A stretch of 64,000 bases of DNA from Teichococcus oryzae (GCF_008386565.1 NZ_VUKA01000015.1:1-64000); one strand, 5' to 3'; shown: positions 10,725 to 19,870, counted from the first letter of the stretch. The notes: generated from the sequence alone by a model not told the origin. Numbers and translations are program-made.

Positions 10725-11243
10725 GTGAGCCATCCGATTGCCCTGGAACGCCGTATCCTGACCGGTGCCGAACTCGCGGCGGTGGAGCGAAGCCGCTATC
10801 CCGTGATCTGCGGCCTTCCGCGGGAGGAATTGATCGCGGTGGCGCGCAGCCTGCGCGGCTTCCGGGACAAGGCACGCGACATCAGCCGTTCCCGGCGCCG
10901 CGAGAACCGCGGCAAGGCGGAGCCGCGTGGCGCCAACCCCGCGCCCGACAGCACCGGGCTCATGGAAAAGAAACAGGTCTTCGCATCGGCGCTCAAGCGG
11001 GTGAACCGCGAGATCGCCCGCCAGGAGGACGCGGCGCGCCGTGGCCGCCAGGGCGAGGCCGCGCGGCGTGCCCTGGCGATGAAGCAGGCGAACCGGGTTC
11101 GGCACCATCCCAGCGCCGGGCGCACCGCGCATCAGGGCATGCGGGTGATCGACAGCGGGGTGGCCGGGGGAACCATTGATCCGCGCCAGATCGGCAGCGT
11201 GTCGCAGCAAAACCGGAACTTCCAGGCGGGCAGCGACGCCTGA
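10725..11243 (+). CDS. basic hypothetical protein
   Basis: 172 residues, starting at GTG 10725 behind an excellent AGGAGG ribosome site. It is very rich in arginine and lysine, with alanine/arginine/glutamate runs in the middle (residues 70-130) suggesting helical, possibly coiled or nucleic-acid-binding structure. There is no signal peptide, membrane helix or recognised family. It lies 76 bases after terC on the same strand, so it could be cotranscribed. Confidence 0.6.
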   Translation: MSHPIALERRILTGAELAAVERSRYPVICGLPREELIAVARSLRGFRDKARDISRSRRRENRGKAEPRGANPAPDSTGLMEKKQVFASALKRVNREIARQEDAARRGRQGEAARRALAMKQANRVRHHPSAGRTAHQGMRVIDSGVAGGTIDPRQIGSVSQQNRNFQAGSDA

Positions 11244-11325
11244 CGCCGCCTGGCAGCGGCACGAACCACCGGAAACCGAGTCCTGCCGGCGCCGGGGCTC
11301 CGGTTCCGGGGACCTTGCCGCCCGG

Positions 11326-11814
11326 TCATCCGTGCGCATCGCGCGCGGAACCGCCCAGGCCCCCGAAGCCCAGCCGGTGCAGCGCCGCGATGGAGCTTGC
11401 CGCCGAGACATGGTGGATGAACACCCCGCCCTTGCGTTCCCAACCCTCGGCGGCAGAGGCGCGGTCATCCACCAGCACATGGCCAGGGCCGGACCAGCGC
11501 GGCTTGTCGCGGCTCATGCAGGTGATCACCGGCACATGCGCGCCCAGCATGCGCGCCACCCAACGCTTCTTCTGCGCCGGCGCCCAGCTTCCCATCGGCA
11601 GGCCGGTCAGGATGGTGGGGTGGTGCGGCGCGCAGAAGCGCCACAGCACCTCGGCGTCGTGCATGAAGGCCAGGGTCTCGAAGAAGCGCGGCGCCTTGGC
11701 CAGGGCGGCCCACATGGTCCTCACCGGCAGATCCTCCGGCGGCCTGCCGGTGATGGCCTTCACGCCCTGGTCGAAATCCGCCAGCACCCCGTCCAGGTCG
11801 AGAAAAAGCTTCAT
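11326..11814 (-). CDS. HAD-like hydrolase, 5'(3')-nucleotidase type
   Basis: A 162-residue protein opening with the HAD motif I D-L-D-G-V-L-A-D-F (nucleophile Asp and Asp+2). Motif II is T-G-L-P near residue 70 and a late V-L-V-D-D-R is motif IV. The short cap and the D-G-V-L-A-D-F-D start resemble 5'-deoxyribonucleotidase-like proteins often annotated only as HAD family. It is cytoplasmic with an unknown substrate. It is 79 bases downstream of the GNAT gene on the same strand and may be the last member of that operon. Confidence 0.75.
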   Translation of the reverse strand: MKLFLDLDGVLADFDQGVKAITGRPPEDLPVRTMWAALAKAPRFFETLAFMHDAEVLWRFCAPHHPTILTGLPMGSWAPAQKKRWVARMLGAHVPVITCMSRDKPRWSGPGHVLVDDRASAAEGWERKGGVFIHHVSAASSIAALHRLGFGGLGGSARDAHG

Positions 11815-11893
11815 CTCCGCGCCCCCCCGGCCTGCGGCCGCTCCGCCGCGCGGCAGGGCTGTCAGCGGATGGCGGTGGCGGAAGTTGCCTGCC

Positions 11894-12382
11894 TCAGCCG
11901 GGTGATCCAGCCAGCAATTGCCCAGCCGCGATGCGGAACTCCACCCGGTGGAAACCCTTCTCCAACCGCCGCCCGCGCTCGGTGAAGCCGAGGCGCCGGT
12001 AAAGGGCGATGTTGCTTGCCATCTTCTCGTTGGTGATCAGCCCGATCTCGGGCAGGCCCCGCCGCCGCGCTTCCCGGCCAACGAAGCGCAGCAGGGCGCG
12101 GCCGATGCCGGCCCCGTGCCGCGCCGGGTCCACCGCCACATTGTCGAGCCACAGGCAGGCGGGGTGTTCCTCGATCACCACCAGCCCCAGCAGAACCCCG
12201 TCCTCCTCCAGCACCCAGGCCTGCCCGGCGGCGATCCGCGCGGCGTAATCATCCTGCATGGGGGCGGGCGGGCGACCGATTACCGGCACCCAGGGGGCAT
12301 AGGCGCGCCGGACAAGCGCGGCCAGCGCCGGCGCCTCGTCCGGCCGAGCGAGGCGCGGCGAAGGATCAGACGGCGGTGCCAC
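11894..12382 (-). CDS. GNAT family N-acetyltransferase
   Basis: 162 residues from GTG 12382. The acetyl-CoA-binding motif A is V-D-P-A-R-H-G-A-G-I-G-R-A-L-L (R-x-x-G-x-G/A variant), preceded by the L-W-L-D-N-V-A-V strand. Motif B N-I-A-L-Y-R-R-L-G-F near residue 130 is also present. The substrate is unknown. The start lies inside the end of tldD (17-base overlap in another frame), implying coupled translation as the last or next-to-last gene of the ctaA-kinase-tldD run. Confidence 0.85.
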   Translation of the reverse strand: MAPPSDPSPRLARPDEAPALAALVRRAYAPWVPVIGRPPAPMQDDYAARIAAGQAWVLEEDGVLLGLVVIEEHPACLWLDNVAVDPARHGAGIGRALLRFVGREARRRGLPEIGLITNEKMASNIALYRRLGFTERGRRLEKGFHRVEFRIAAGQLLAGSPG

Positions 12383-13793
12383 CGATGGTCAGCCCGGTCA
12401 TCTTCAGCGTTGGCTGGCCGACGCCCACCGGCACGCCCTGGCCCTGCTTGCCGCAGGTGCCGATGCCGGGATCGAGCGACATGTCGTTGCCCACCATGGT
12501 GACGCGGGTCAGCGCATCCGGCCCGTTGCCGATCAGCATGGCGCCCTTCACCGGCGCCGTCACCTTGCCGTCCTCGACCAGATAGGCCTCGGACATGGAG
12601 AACACGAACTTGCCGGAGGTGATGTCCACCTGCCCACCGCCGAAATTGACCCCCCAGATGCCGCGCTTCACCGAGCGCAGGATTTCCTCCGGGTTCTTGT
12701 CGCCGCCCAGCATGATGGTGTTGGTCATGCGCGGCATCGGCGCATGCGCATGGCTTTGCCGCCGGCCATTGCCGGTGGGCGCCACGCCCATCAGCCGGGC
12801 GTTCTGCCGGTCCTGGATGAAGCCCGTCAGGATGCCGTCCTCGATCATCACCGTGCGGCCGGTGGGGGTGCCCTCGTCATCCACGGTGAGGGAGCCGCGG
12901 CGGCCCTCGATGGTGCCGTCATCCACCACCGTGACGCCCGGCGCGGCGATCCGCTGGCCCAGCAGTCCGGCAAAGGCGGAGGTCTTCTTGCGGTTGAAGT
13001 CGCCTTCCAGCCCGTGGCCGATCGCTTCATGCAGCAGGATGCCCGGCCAGCCGGGGCCGAGCACCACCTCCATCTCCCCGGCCGGGGCGGGGATGCTTTC
13101 CAGGTTCAGCACCGCCTGGCGCAGCGCTTCCTCCACCGCGCCCTTCCAGGCGGCCTCGCTCATCACGGTGTCATAGGAAACGCGGCCGCCCATGCCATGC
13201 ATGCCGCTTTCACGCCGGCCGCCGGATTCCACCACCACGCTGACATTGAGCCGCACCAGCGGCCGCAGGTCGGCCACGCGCTGGCCATCACCGCGGATGA
13301 TCTGCACCGCCTGCCATTCGCCGGACAGGCTCGCCATCACCTGGGTGACGCGGCTGTCCCGGCCGCGCGCATAGGCGTCGATGGCTGCCAGCAGCGCCGT
13401 CTTGGCGGGGAATTCCACCGCCGAAAGTGGATTGGCGGCGTCATACAGCCGGGCGTTGGTGGCGCGCGGCCCGAGGGCGAGCTGGCCGGAATGGCCGGAG
13501 GCCACCGCCCGCACCGTGGCGGCGGCGCGTTGCAGGGCGGCTTCCGAGATATCCCCGGCATGGGCGTAGCCGGCCGCCTCCCCGGCCACGGCGCGCAGGC
13601 CGAAGCCGCGCGTGGCATCGAAGCTGGCCGAGCGGATGCGGCCATCATCCAGGCTGATCGCCTCGCTTTCCACATATTCCAGGAACAGCTCGCCATCCTC
13701 GGCGCCCGCGAGGGCCCCGGCGGTGAGGCGCTCGGCGGCGGCCTGGTCCAGCTCGCGGAAGAACAGCCGGTCGGTGGTGTCGAGGGCGGTCAT
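12366..13793 (-). CDS. tldD: metalloprotease TldD
   Basis: 475 residues, the normal TldD length. The zinc-binding H-E-A-I-G-H motif (HExxxH) lies near residue 255 with the following G-L-E-G-D, and the C-terminal G-N-D-M-S-L-D-P-G-I-G-T-C-G-K-Q-G-Q-like block is typical. TldD works with TldE/PmbA as a cytoplasmic peptidase that cuts unfolded peptides, for example microcin or RiPP leaders and CcdA. No tldE/pmbA partner gene is in this window. Its ATG overlaps the stop of the upstream kinase by four bases (ATGA). Confidence 0.95.
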   Translation of the reverse strand: MTALDTTDRLFFRELDQAAAERLTAGALAGAEDGELFLEYVESEAISLDDGRIRSASFDATRGFGLRAVAGEAAGYAHAGDISEAALQRAAATVRAVASGHSGQLALGPRATNARLYDAANPLSAVEFPAKTALLAAIDAYARGRDSRVTQVMASLSGEWQAVQIIRGDGQRVADLRPLVRLNVSVVVESGGRRESGMHGMGGRVSYDTVMSEAAWKGAVEEALRQAVLNLESIPAPAGEMEVVLGPGWPGILLHEAIGHGLEGDFNRKKTSAFAGLLGQRIAAPGVTVVDDGTIEGRRGSLTVDDEGTPTGRTVMIEDGILTGFIQDRQNARLMGVAPTGNGRRQSHAHAPMPRMTNTIMLGGDKNPEEILRSVKRGIWGVNFGGGQVDITSGKFVFSMSEAYLVEDGKVTAPVKGAMLIGNGPDALTRVTMVGNDMSLDPGIGTCGKQGQGVPVGVGQPTLKMTGLTIGGTAV

Positions 13794-16048
13794 GCCGTCT
13801 GCTCCTGCGGTTGCATGGCGGTGGCAAGGCGCAGCCGGGCGATCGTGCCCGCGCCACGCCTGCTGTCCAGGGTCAGGCTGGCTTCCATCGCCTGGGCGAG
13901 GACCCGGGCCAGGTAGAGGCCGAGGCCGGAGCCTCCATATCGGCGCGCATGGCTGGTTTCCAACTGCACAAAGGGCTCGAAGGCCCGCTCGACCTGCTCG
14001 GGCGCCATGCCGATGCCCGAATCGCTGACCGTGACCTCCACCCCTTCCGGCCCCGCCGCCGCGGCCATGCGGACCTCGCCGCCGGATGGCGTGAACTTCA
14101 CCGCATTGGCCAGGAGGTTCAGCAGGATCTGCCGCAGCCGTCGCTCATCCGCGCGGATCCGCGGCAGCTCGGGCGGCGGTTCCAGGACCAGGGTGATGCC
14201 GGCGGCATCGGCGGAGGGCCGCATCAGCCGCACCACGCTTTCGAGGACCGGGGGCAGGAGCAGGGCGCGGGTCTCGATCTGAAGGGCACCGGTGTCGGCC
14301 CTGGCCACGGCCAGAACCTCGTCGATCAACGACAGGAGATGCTTGCCGGCTTCCAGGATGCTGCCCGCGAATTCGGCCACCTGCTGGGGAGAGGGATCGG
14401 CGATCAGGGCCTCGGAAAAGCCGATCACGGCGTTCAGCGGCGTGCGCAGCTCATGGCTCATTGTGGCCAGGAAGCGGGTCTTGGCCTGGCTGGCTTCCTC
14501 GGCGGCGGCGCGCGCCTGCTCGATCTCGGACAATGCCTGCCGCTCCGCCGTCACGTCGGTGTAGATGCGGACAAAGCCGCCATCCGGCGTGGGATCGGTG
14601 CTGACCTCGATCACCCGGCCATCCGCCGTGGTGCGGGTAAAGGTTTCCAGGGTCCGCAACACGCCGCCCGCGCGGGTGTGGAAGATCCGCTCCGCTTCCG
14701 GGCCGGTGCCGAACTGGCCGCGCTCGAACTGCAGCCGGCGCAGTTCCTGCAACGAAACACCCGGAGCAAGTTCCTCCGGAGTGAGGCCGGTCAGCCTGCA
14801 GGCCAGGGCGTTGGCGGCGACCACCCGGCTGTCGCGGTCGAACAGGCAGACGCCGTGCCGCATGTTGTCCATCATCACCTGCAGCAGGGCCGCGCGCTGC
14901 TGCGCCTCGGTTTCCGCCCGCTGCAGGGCCGTGACGTCGCTGATCACCGAGATATGGCCGCCATCCGGCAGGGGGGCGGTGCGGCCGGTCAGCACCGTGC
15001 CATCGATCCGCAGGCGGGTGGTGGGCGGGCGGTCGAAGTGGAACTGCCTTTTGTACACCTCCTCGGGCGGTTCGGGCGTGACATAGCCGCCCGCCGCCTC
15101 GCGACGACGCAGGATGTCCAGCAGGTGCTCGCCGAGGATCACCTCGTCATCGCCGAGGATGCCGCGGAAGGCGGCATTGACCATGCGCAGCCGGTGATCC
15201 GGGCCATACACGCACACGCCATAGGGCAGGGCCGCCAGGATGCCGTCCAGCATGGCGGCGCGCCGCTTGGCCTCGTCCTCTGCCTTGCGCAGCAGCGTGA
15301 CGTCCTCCAGCGCCACCAGGAGGCCGCCATCCGGCAGGGGCTGGGTGGTGGCACGCACGGCCACGCCACCGGCCTGCGCCCGGACGAACTGCAAGCGCTG
15401 CCTGCGGTCGGCGCTGCCGAGAGCGGCAAAGAATTCCAGCGCTTCCGGGTCGAGTGGCGCATTCCTGATCGCCAGGGCGGTGACCGCCTCAAAGGCGAGG
15501 CCGGGGCGGAGGGTGCCTGCCGGCAGCTCCAGCAGGGTTTCATAGGCTTCGTTGAACAGCAGCAATTGCTGCTGGCGGTCATAGATGGCGATGCCGGAAG
15601 GGTTCTGCCGCAGGGCGGTGCCGAACAGGTGCAGCCGTTCCCGCGCCGCCGTCTCGGCCTGGCGGTGCTGGGTGACATCCGTGAACAGGGTGGCCCAGCT
15701 TCCGGCTGGCAGCGGAACCCGTGCGATCTCGAACCAACGCCCATCGGTGGCGCAGACCAGGCGCCGTGGCGGCTGGTCCGCGCCCATCTCCAGAACCGCC
15801 CGCGCATGCGCCTCGGGGTCGCCATTGCCGTAAAGGCCGCGATAGGCGAGGCGGCGGATCAGCGGTTCCCGGCAGCTGCCGCGAAGGTCCTCGCCTTCCT
15901 GCAGGGCCAGCAGGGCGCGGGCGGCGTCGTTCAGCAGCATCAGCCGCTGTGTCGAATCGAACACCATCACCGCGGCCGGCATGGCCAGCACGAGGCGGAG
16001 CGCCGCCTCGGCCTCGCCGGCCTCCATGCGGGCCGGGGGCGTGGTCAT
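13790..16048 (-). CDS. soluble multi-PAS hybrid-less sensor histidine kinase
   Basis: About 752 residues from ATG 16048, which overlaps the ctaA stop by four bases. There is no membrane segment. Four PAS-like modules follow one another: near residues 10-110, 130-240 (N-P-S-G-I-A-I-Y-D), 260-370 (L-P-Y-G-V-C-V-Y-G) and 385-495 (M-R-H-G-V-C-L-F-D). Then comes a HisKA domain with the phosphorylation site M-S-H-E-L-R-T-P-L-N, and the ATPase boxes N-L-L-A-N-A-V-K-F, D-S-G-I-G-M and G-G-S-G-L-G-L. PAS modules could bind heme, flavin or small ligands, but no cofactor residue can be claimed here. No receiver domain or regulator gene is adjacent. Being locked between heme A synthase and tldD suggests cotranscription and perhaps a redox or respiratory input. 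Confidence 0.9.
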   Translation of the reverse strand: MTTPPARMEAGEAEAALRLVLAMPAAVMVFDSTQRLMLLNDAARALLALQEGEDLRGSCREPLIRRLAYRGLYGNGDPEAHARAVLEMGADQPPRRLVCATDGRWFEIARVPLPAGSWATLFTDVTQHRQAETAARERLHLFGTALRQNPSGIAIYDRQQQLLLFNEAYETLLELPAGTLRPGLAFEAVTALAIRNAPLDPEALEFFAALGSADRRQRLQFVRAQAGGVAVRATTQPLPDGGLLVALEDVTLLRKAEDEAKRRAAMLDGILAALPYGVCVYGPDHRLRMVNAAFRGILGDDEVILGEHLLDILRRREAAGGYVTPEPPEEVYKRQFHFDRPPTTRLRIDGTVLTGRTAPLPDGGHISVISDVTALQRAETEAQQRAALLQVMMDNMRHGVCLFDRDSRVVAANALACRLTGLTPEELAPGVSLQELRRLQFERGQFGTGPEAERIFHTRAGGVLRTLETFTRTTADGRVIEVSTDPTPDGGFVRIYTDVTAERQALSEIEQARAAAEEASQAKTRFLATMSHELRTPLNAVIGFSEALIADPSPQQVAEFAGSILEAGKHLLSLIDEVLAVARADTGALQIETRALLLPPVLESVVRLMRPSADAAGITLVLEPPPELPRIRADERRLRQILLNLLANAVKFTPSGGEVRMAAAAGPEGVEVTVSDSGIGMAPEQVERAFEPFVQLETSHARRYGGSGLGLYLARVLAQAMEASLTLDSRRGAGTIARLRLATAMQPQEQTA

Positions 16049-17136
16049 GCGCGGGTCCTGGAAACCGGCGCGGCGTGGCGCGGCCGGCGCAGGGCATGCA
16101 GAGCGGCCAGCGCGGCGGTCAGCACGCCCACCGCCACCGTCTGGTGCAGCGTGCCCAGCCAGGCCGGAACCACCAGCAGCAGCGTCGCCACGCCCAGCGC
16201 GTATTGCAGCGCCACCACGAGGCCAAGCGCCAGGAGGCTGCCGCGCGCGAAGCCGACGGGCAGGACCCGAATGCCCCAGAACGCGGCCGCAAGGGCGGCG
16301 GCGCCGGCCAGGGTGGCCAGCAGGCGGTGATTGAACTGCACCGCGGCGATGTTGGCGGTCCAGTTCAACAGAAAGGGGGAAAGCTCGGCATAGCCCTCGG
16401 GCACCCACCGGCCTTCCATCAGCGGAAAGGTGTTGTAGGCGAGGCCGGCATGGATGCCGGCGACAAAGCCGCCCGCCAGCATCGCCAGCACCAGCAGCCC
16501 GGCCGTGCCATGCACGAGGCGGCGCAACCCGGCGGGATGCTCCGGCGCGTTGCGTTCCGGCCGGAACAGGTTGAGGGCGGTCCAGAGCACCAGGCCATAC
16601 AGCAGCAGCGCCAGCCCCAGATGCGTGACCAGCCGGTAGGGCGAGACCGCAGTGCGGTCGGCCTCGAAGCCCGAGGTCACCATGAACCAGCCCACCGCGC
16701 CCTGCGCGCCCCCCAGCAGGAGCAGCAGCACAAGGCGCGGCTTCAGCCCCTGCGGAATGCGGCCCCGCAGCCAGAACCAGGCCAGCGGCAGCACAAAGGC
16801 GAGGCCGATCAGGCGGCCCCAGAGCCGGTGGGCCCATTCCAGCCAGAAGATCTGCTTGAAGCCTTCCAGGCCGAAGCCCTGATTGACCAGCTCATACTGG
16901 GGAATGGTGCGGTAAAGGTCGTAAAGCCGTTGCCATTCGGCCTGCGACAACGGAGGCAGGGTGCCGGACAGCGGTGCCCATTCCATGATGGACAGGCCGG
17001 AGCCCGTCAGCCGCGTGGCGCCGCCCAGCGCCACCATCGCCCAGATCATGGCGGCAACAACAAGCAGCCACCAGCCGATGGCGCGCTGGTCGGCGCGGAG
17101 CTGGCTGCGGGTGGGAAGATGCGGATCGAAAGGCAT
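16045..17136 (-). CDS. ctaA: heme A synthase
   Basis: About 363 residues with eight membrane helices. The start used is ATG 17136, giving M-P-F-D-P-H-L-P before helix 1; the longer in-frame reading adds 27 unlikely residues. Helix 1 is followed by V-A-L-G-G-A-T-R-L-T-G-S-G-L-S, the classic CtaA loop. Four heme-ligand histidines sit in E-W-A-H-R, V-T-H-L-G, F-N-H-R-L and T-L-H-Q-T. The enzyme hydroxylates the C8 methyl of heme O to give heme A for aa3-type cytochrome oxidase in the inner membrane. It is the first gene of a four-gene overlapping run (ctaA, kinase, tldD, GNAT). Confidence 0.95.
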   Translation of the reverse strand: MPFDPHLPTRSQLRADQRAIGWWLLVVAAMIWAMVALGGATRLTGSGLSIMEWAPLSGTLPPLSQAEWQRLYDLYRTIPQYELVNQGFGLEGFKQIFWLEWAHRLWGRLIGLAFVLPLAWFWLRGRIPQGLKPRLVLLLLLGGAQGAVGWFMVTSGFEADRTAVSPYRLVTHLGLALLLYGLVLWTALNLFRPERNAPEHPAGLRRLVHGTAGLLVLAMLAGGFVAGIHAGLAYNTFPLMEGRWVPEGYAELSPFLLNWTANIAAVQFNHRLLATLAGAAALAAAFWGIRVLPVGFARGSLLALGLVVALQYALGVATLLLVVPAWLGTLHQTVAVGVLTAALAALHALRRPRHAAPVSRTRA

Positions 17137-17271
17137 GATCCGACCACTTCTAGCACAGTTTTCACGCGGGGGGCTGCCCACCTGGCGGATGGCCGGAATA
17201 CCGGCGCGGAAGGTCACCCCCGCGATGGCCTCCCTTGTCGGTCCCCTTGCTGCCTGCTACCCCGCGCCGCC

Positions 17272-18051
17272 ATGTCGGACCTCGCGCGCCCTTCCGTTGC
17301 CGCCCCTCCGGGCCCGGCCATCGTCGCCGAGCCGCCCGCCCTGTCGGTCGTGGTGCCGGTGCGCAACGAGGCACCTAATGTCGGGCCGCTCGTGGCGGAG
17401 ATTTCCGCCGCCCTGGTCGGCGTCGCGCATGAGATCATCTACGTCAATGACGGCTCCAGCGACGACACGGGCGCGGTGCTGGCGGCGCTGGCGGCCTCCA
17501 CGCCGACGCTGCGGGTGCTGACCCATGCGGCGTCCTGCGGCCAGTCGGCGGCCATTGTCAGCGGGGTGCGGGCGGCGGCCGGCGCCTGGATCGCGACGCT
17601 GGATGGCGATGGGCAGAACGATCCGGCCGACATTCCCGCCCTGTGGCGCTTCGCCCAGGCGGAAAGCCGGCCCGACCTGCCGCCGCTGATGGTGGCGGGC
17701 TGGCGCACCACGCGGCGGGACAACCAGGTGAAGCGCCTGTCTTCCCGCCTCGCCAACCGCATCCGGGCAAGGCTGCTGGGCGATGCCACGCCCGACACCG
17801 GCTGCGGCCTGAAGCTGTTTCCGCGCGCGCTGTTCCTCAGCCTGCCCGCCTTCGACCACATGCACCGCTTCCTTCCCGCGCTGGTGTTGCGCCAGGGCGG
17901 GCGGGTGGTCAGCCGGCCGGTGAACCACCGCCCGCGCATGCGGGGGCAGTCCAATTACGGCACGCTGGACCGGCTGGCGGTGGGAATGGTGGACATCCTG
18001 GGCGTCATGTGGCTGCAGCGGCGCTGGAAGCGGCCGCAGCTGCGCCCATGA
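17272..18051 (+). CDS. family 2 glycosyltransferase (DPM1/ArnC-like)
   Basis: About 259 residues. The GT-A fold is marked by S-V-V-V-P-V-R-N-E at the N-terminus, the V-N-D-G-S-S-D-D-T nucleotide-sugar site, and the metal-binding D-G-D-G-Q-N-D. Unlike ArnC or GtrB, the C-terminus has no obvious pair of membrane helices, so it resembles soluble dolichyl-phosphate-mannose-synthase-like enzymes that charge a polyprenyl phosphate. ATG 17272 is the first start that leaves a normal N-terminus; a long open frame runs in from upstream antisense to ctaA but is not coding. It overlaps the next gene by four bases (ATGA). Confidence 0.85.
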   Translation: MSDLARPSVAAPPGPAIVAEPPALSVVVPVRNEAPNVGPLVAEISAALVGVAHEIIYVNDGSSDDTGAVLAALAASTPTLRVLTHAASCGQSAAIVSGVRAAAGAWIATLDGDGQNDPADIPALWRFAQAESRPDLPPLMVAGWRTTRRDNQVKRLSSRLANRIRARLLGDATPDTGCGLKLFPRALFLSLPAFDHMHRFLPALVLRQGGRVVSRPVNHRPRMRGQSNYGTLDRLAVGMVDILGVMWLQRRWKRPQLRP

Positions 18052-18767
18052 CAGCCGAGCCGGCCGGGAAGGTTTCCCGGTCCAGGCCATTGGCCGCGCT
18101 GGGCAAGGCGCTGCTGCTGGCGGCGGGGCTGGGGCTGGCGGGCTGGCTGCTGCGCGAATTCGGCGCGACGCCCGGGGGCGCCGCGGCGCAGGATTGGGTG
18201 CGCCGGTTCGGCCTGGAGCAGGATCTGCGCGGCGAGATCGCCTATGTGGTGGTGGGCACCGTGGCCGCCGCGGTGGGCGTGCCGCGGCAGGCCGTGGCCT
18301 TTCTGGGCGGCTATGCCTTCGGGCCCTGGACCGGCGGGGCGCTGGCGCTGCTGGCGCAGGGGCTGAGCTGCACCGCCACCTATGGCTGGGCCAGGCTGGT
18401 GGGGCGGGACTGGGCGGAGCGACGGCTGGCGGGCCGCTTCGGGCGGCGGCTGCGGACGCTGCGCGACGTCCTGGCGGGCAGCCCGTTCCAGGCGACCCTC
18501 GCATTGCGCCTGCTGCCGGTTGGCAACAATCTGGCACTGAACCTGCTGGCCGGCCTGTCGGGCATTCCGGCCCTGCCGTTCCTGGCGGCGTCGCTGGTGG
18601 GCTATGTGCCGCAAACCGCCATCTTCGCCCTGGCCGGCGCCGGCGTGGCGGTGGACCGCTCGGCGCAGCTCTGGCTGGCCGGCGGGCTGTTCATGGGCTC
18701 CGCTGCGATCGGCTTCTGGCTGCTGCGGCGCCACCGGGCCGGGCAGGCGATGGAAAGCGGGGCCTGA
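18048..18767 (+). CDS. VTT-domain (TVP38/TMEM64, DedA-like) membrane protein
   Basis: About 239 residues, all hydrophobic segments and short loops. The core VTT pattern is seen as G-V-P-R-Q-A-V-A-F-L-G-G-Y-A-F-G, then the re-entrant R-L-L-P-V-G-N-N-L-A-L-N and a G-Y-V-P-Q-T segment. Relatives are implicated in polyprenyl-phosphate or phospholipid flipping. Translational coupling to the upstream GT2 (a candidate polyprenyl-phosphate glycosyltransferase) supports a combined role in lipid-linked sugar handling. That role is inference. Confidence 0.8.
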   Translation: MTAEPAGKVSRSRPLAALGKALLLAAGLGLAGWLLREFGATPGGAAAQDWVRRFGLEQDLRGEIAYVVVGTVAAAVGVPRQAVAFLGGYAFGPWTGGALALLAQGLSCTATYGWARLVGRDWAERRLAGRFGRRLRTLRDVLAGSPFQATLALRLLPVGNNLALNLLAGLSGIPALPFLAASLVGYVPQTAIFALAGAGVAVDRSAQLWLAGGLFMGSAAIGFWLLRRHRAGQAMESGA

Positions 18768-18797
18768 ACGGCCCCTTGGGCAGCCCTGGCTCCCCGC

Positions 18798-19724
18798 TCA
18801 GTAGCCGCGCGTCATGTGCAGGTAGCCGAGCTCGCCATTGAGCTTGGTCAGGACCTCCTGCGGCGACATGGTGAGGGAAAGGCCGTCGGGCTCGATCAGC
18901 GCCAGGCTGAAGCCCTGGTCCACGAAGCTTTGCAGGTATTGCAGCGGCGGCAGCACCGGGCGCGTGCTGCCCTCGTGGAACTCGACCACCAGCGTCAGGT
19001 CCGGGGAGCGGTCCATCAGCGCCCTGGCGCCCTGGAACACATGAGGCTCGGCCCCTTCCACATCCACCTTCATGACGTTCACGGTGGGCAGGCCGGCCAG
19101 CGCCGTGTCGAGCGGCAGGGCGCGGACCTCCACCTGATGCGCGCCCTCCGGCACACCCATGGTCGAGCCGCCGCCCGAATAGTCATCGGTGTAGGAGAAG
19201 CGCAGCACGCCTTCGGTGTTGTGCACCGCCAGGTTGTGCAGCCTGACCCGGTCATTGAATCCGTTGATGGACACCGATTTGGACAGGTGGCGGAAGATCG
19301 AGGGATTGGCCTCGAAGGAATGCACCCGCCCCGTGGCGCCGACCCAGGCCGCGCCCAGCAGCGTATAGTATCCGAAATTGGCGCCCACATCGAGAAACGT
19401 CATGCCCGGCTTCACCGCCCTGGCGATCACCTTCTCGATCCAGGGTTCCCAGCGGCCATCCAGCATCAGGTGGGAGCAGATGCCGACATCGCGGGTGTCC
19501 ACATAGATGCGATGGCCGGTGTAAAGGCGGGTGAGGGCCTCGTGTTCCCCGAGATACAGGGTGTGGCTGTTGCTCAGCTGCGCCAGCTGCGCCTCAAGCC
19601 CGTTGATGCGCCGGTTCAGCGAGGCATCCATCGCCGCCAGCCTGTCCTGCAGCGCACGGATGCCTGCTTCCAGGCTCGCAAGCATCTGCGTGCTTGGAGC
19701 AGAAGGCGGAAAAGTCTCGCTCAT
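18798..19724 (-). CDS. FkbM family methyltransferase with N-terminal coiled coil
   Basis: 308 residues. The N-terminal 60 residues form leucine/alanine heptads, predicted as a coiled coil. The methyltransferase core begins with the SAM motif D-V-G-A-N-F-G-Y-Y-T near residue 115. It continues with the acidic E-A-N-P end of strand 2 and the characteristic K-V-D-V-E-G-A-E late motif. FkbM-type enzymes O-methylate sugars or polyketides; here a surface-glycan sugar is likeliest, given the neighbouring glycosyltransferase. The gene is convergent with the VTT gene and separated by about 30 bases. Confidence 0.85.
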   Translation of the reverse strand: MSETFPPSAPSTQMLASLEAGIRALQDRLAAMDASLNRRINGLEAQLAQLSNSHTLYLGEHEALTRLYTGHRIYVDTRDVGICSHLMLDGRWEPWIEKVIARAVKPGMTFLDVGANFGYYTLLGAAWVGATGRVHSFEANPSIFRHLSKSVSINGFNDRVRLHNLAVHNTEGVLRFSYTDDYSGGGSTMGVPEGAHQVEVRALPLDTALAGLPTVNVMKVDVEGAEPHVFQGARALMDRSPDLTLVVEFHEGSTRPVLPPLQYLQSFVDQGFSLALIEPDGLSLTMSPQEVLTKLNGELGYLHMTRGY

Positions 19725-19845
19725 TCAGATTCCTCGGAGGGTTTTCCCCGGGCCCAACCCCCTGGGAGCAATGATGCCGATCCAGCACATCGCGCGATGC
19801 GCGAAAATCTTCTCACAGCACGTCCCGCCACGCAAGAACAGGCAG

Positions 19846-19866
19846 CTTCCCGCAGCCTGCGGGAAG
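19846..19866 (-). terminator. hairpin directly after uvrB
   Basis: CTTCCCGCA and TGCGGGAAG are perfect 9-base inverted repeats with a three-base loop, starting five bases past the uvrB stop. A T-run is absent on the minus strand, so it is either a weak intrinsic terminator or an mRNA 3'-end stabiliser. Confidence 0.5.
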
Positions 19867-19870
19867 GCGG

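Noticed and set aside
16049..16837. 263-codon upstream extension of the multi-PAS kinase
   Set aside because: It is a shadow of ctaA in another frame. ATG 16048 with the ATGA overlap is the natural start.
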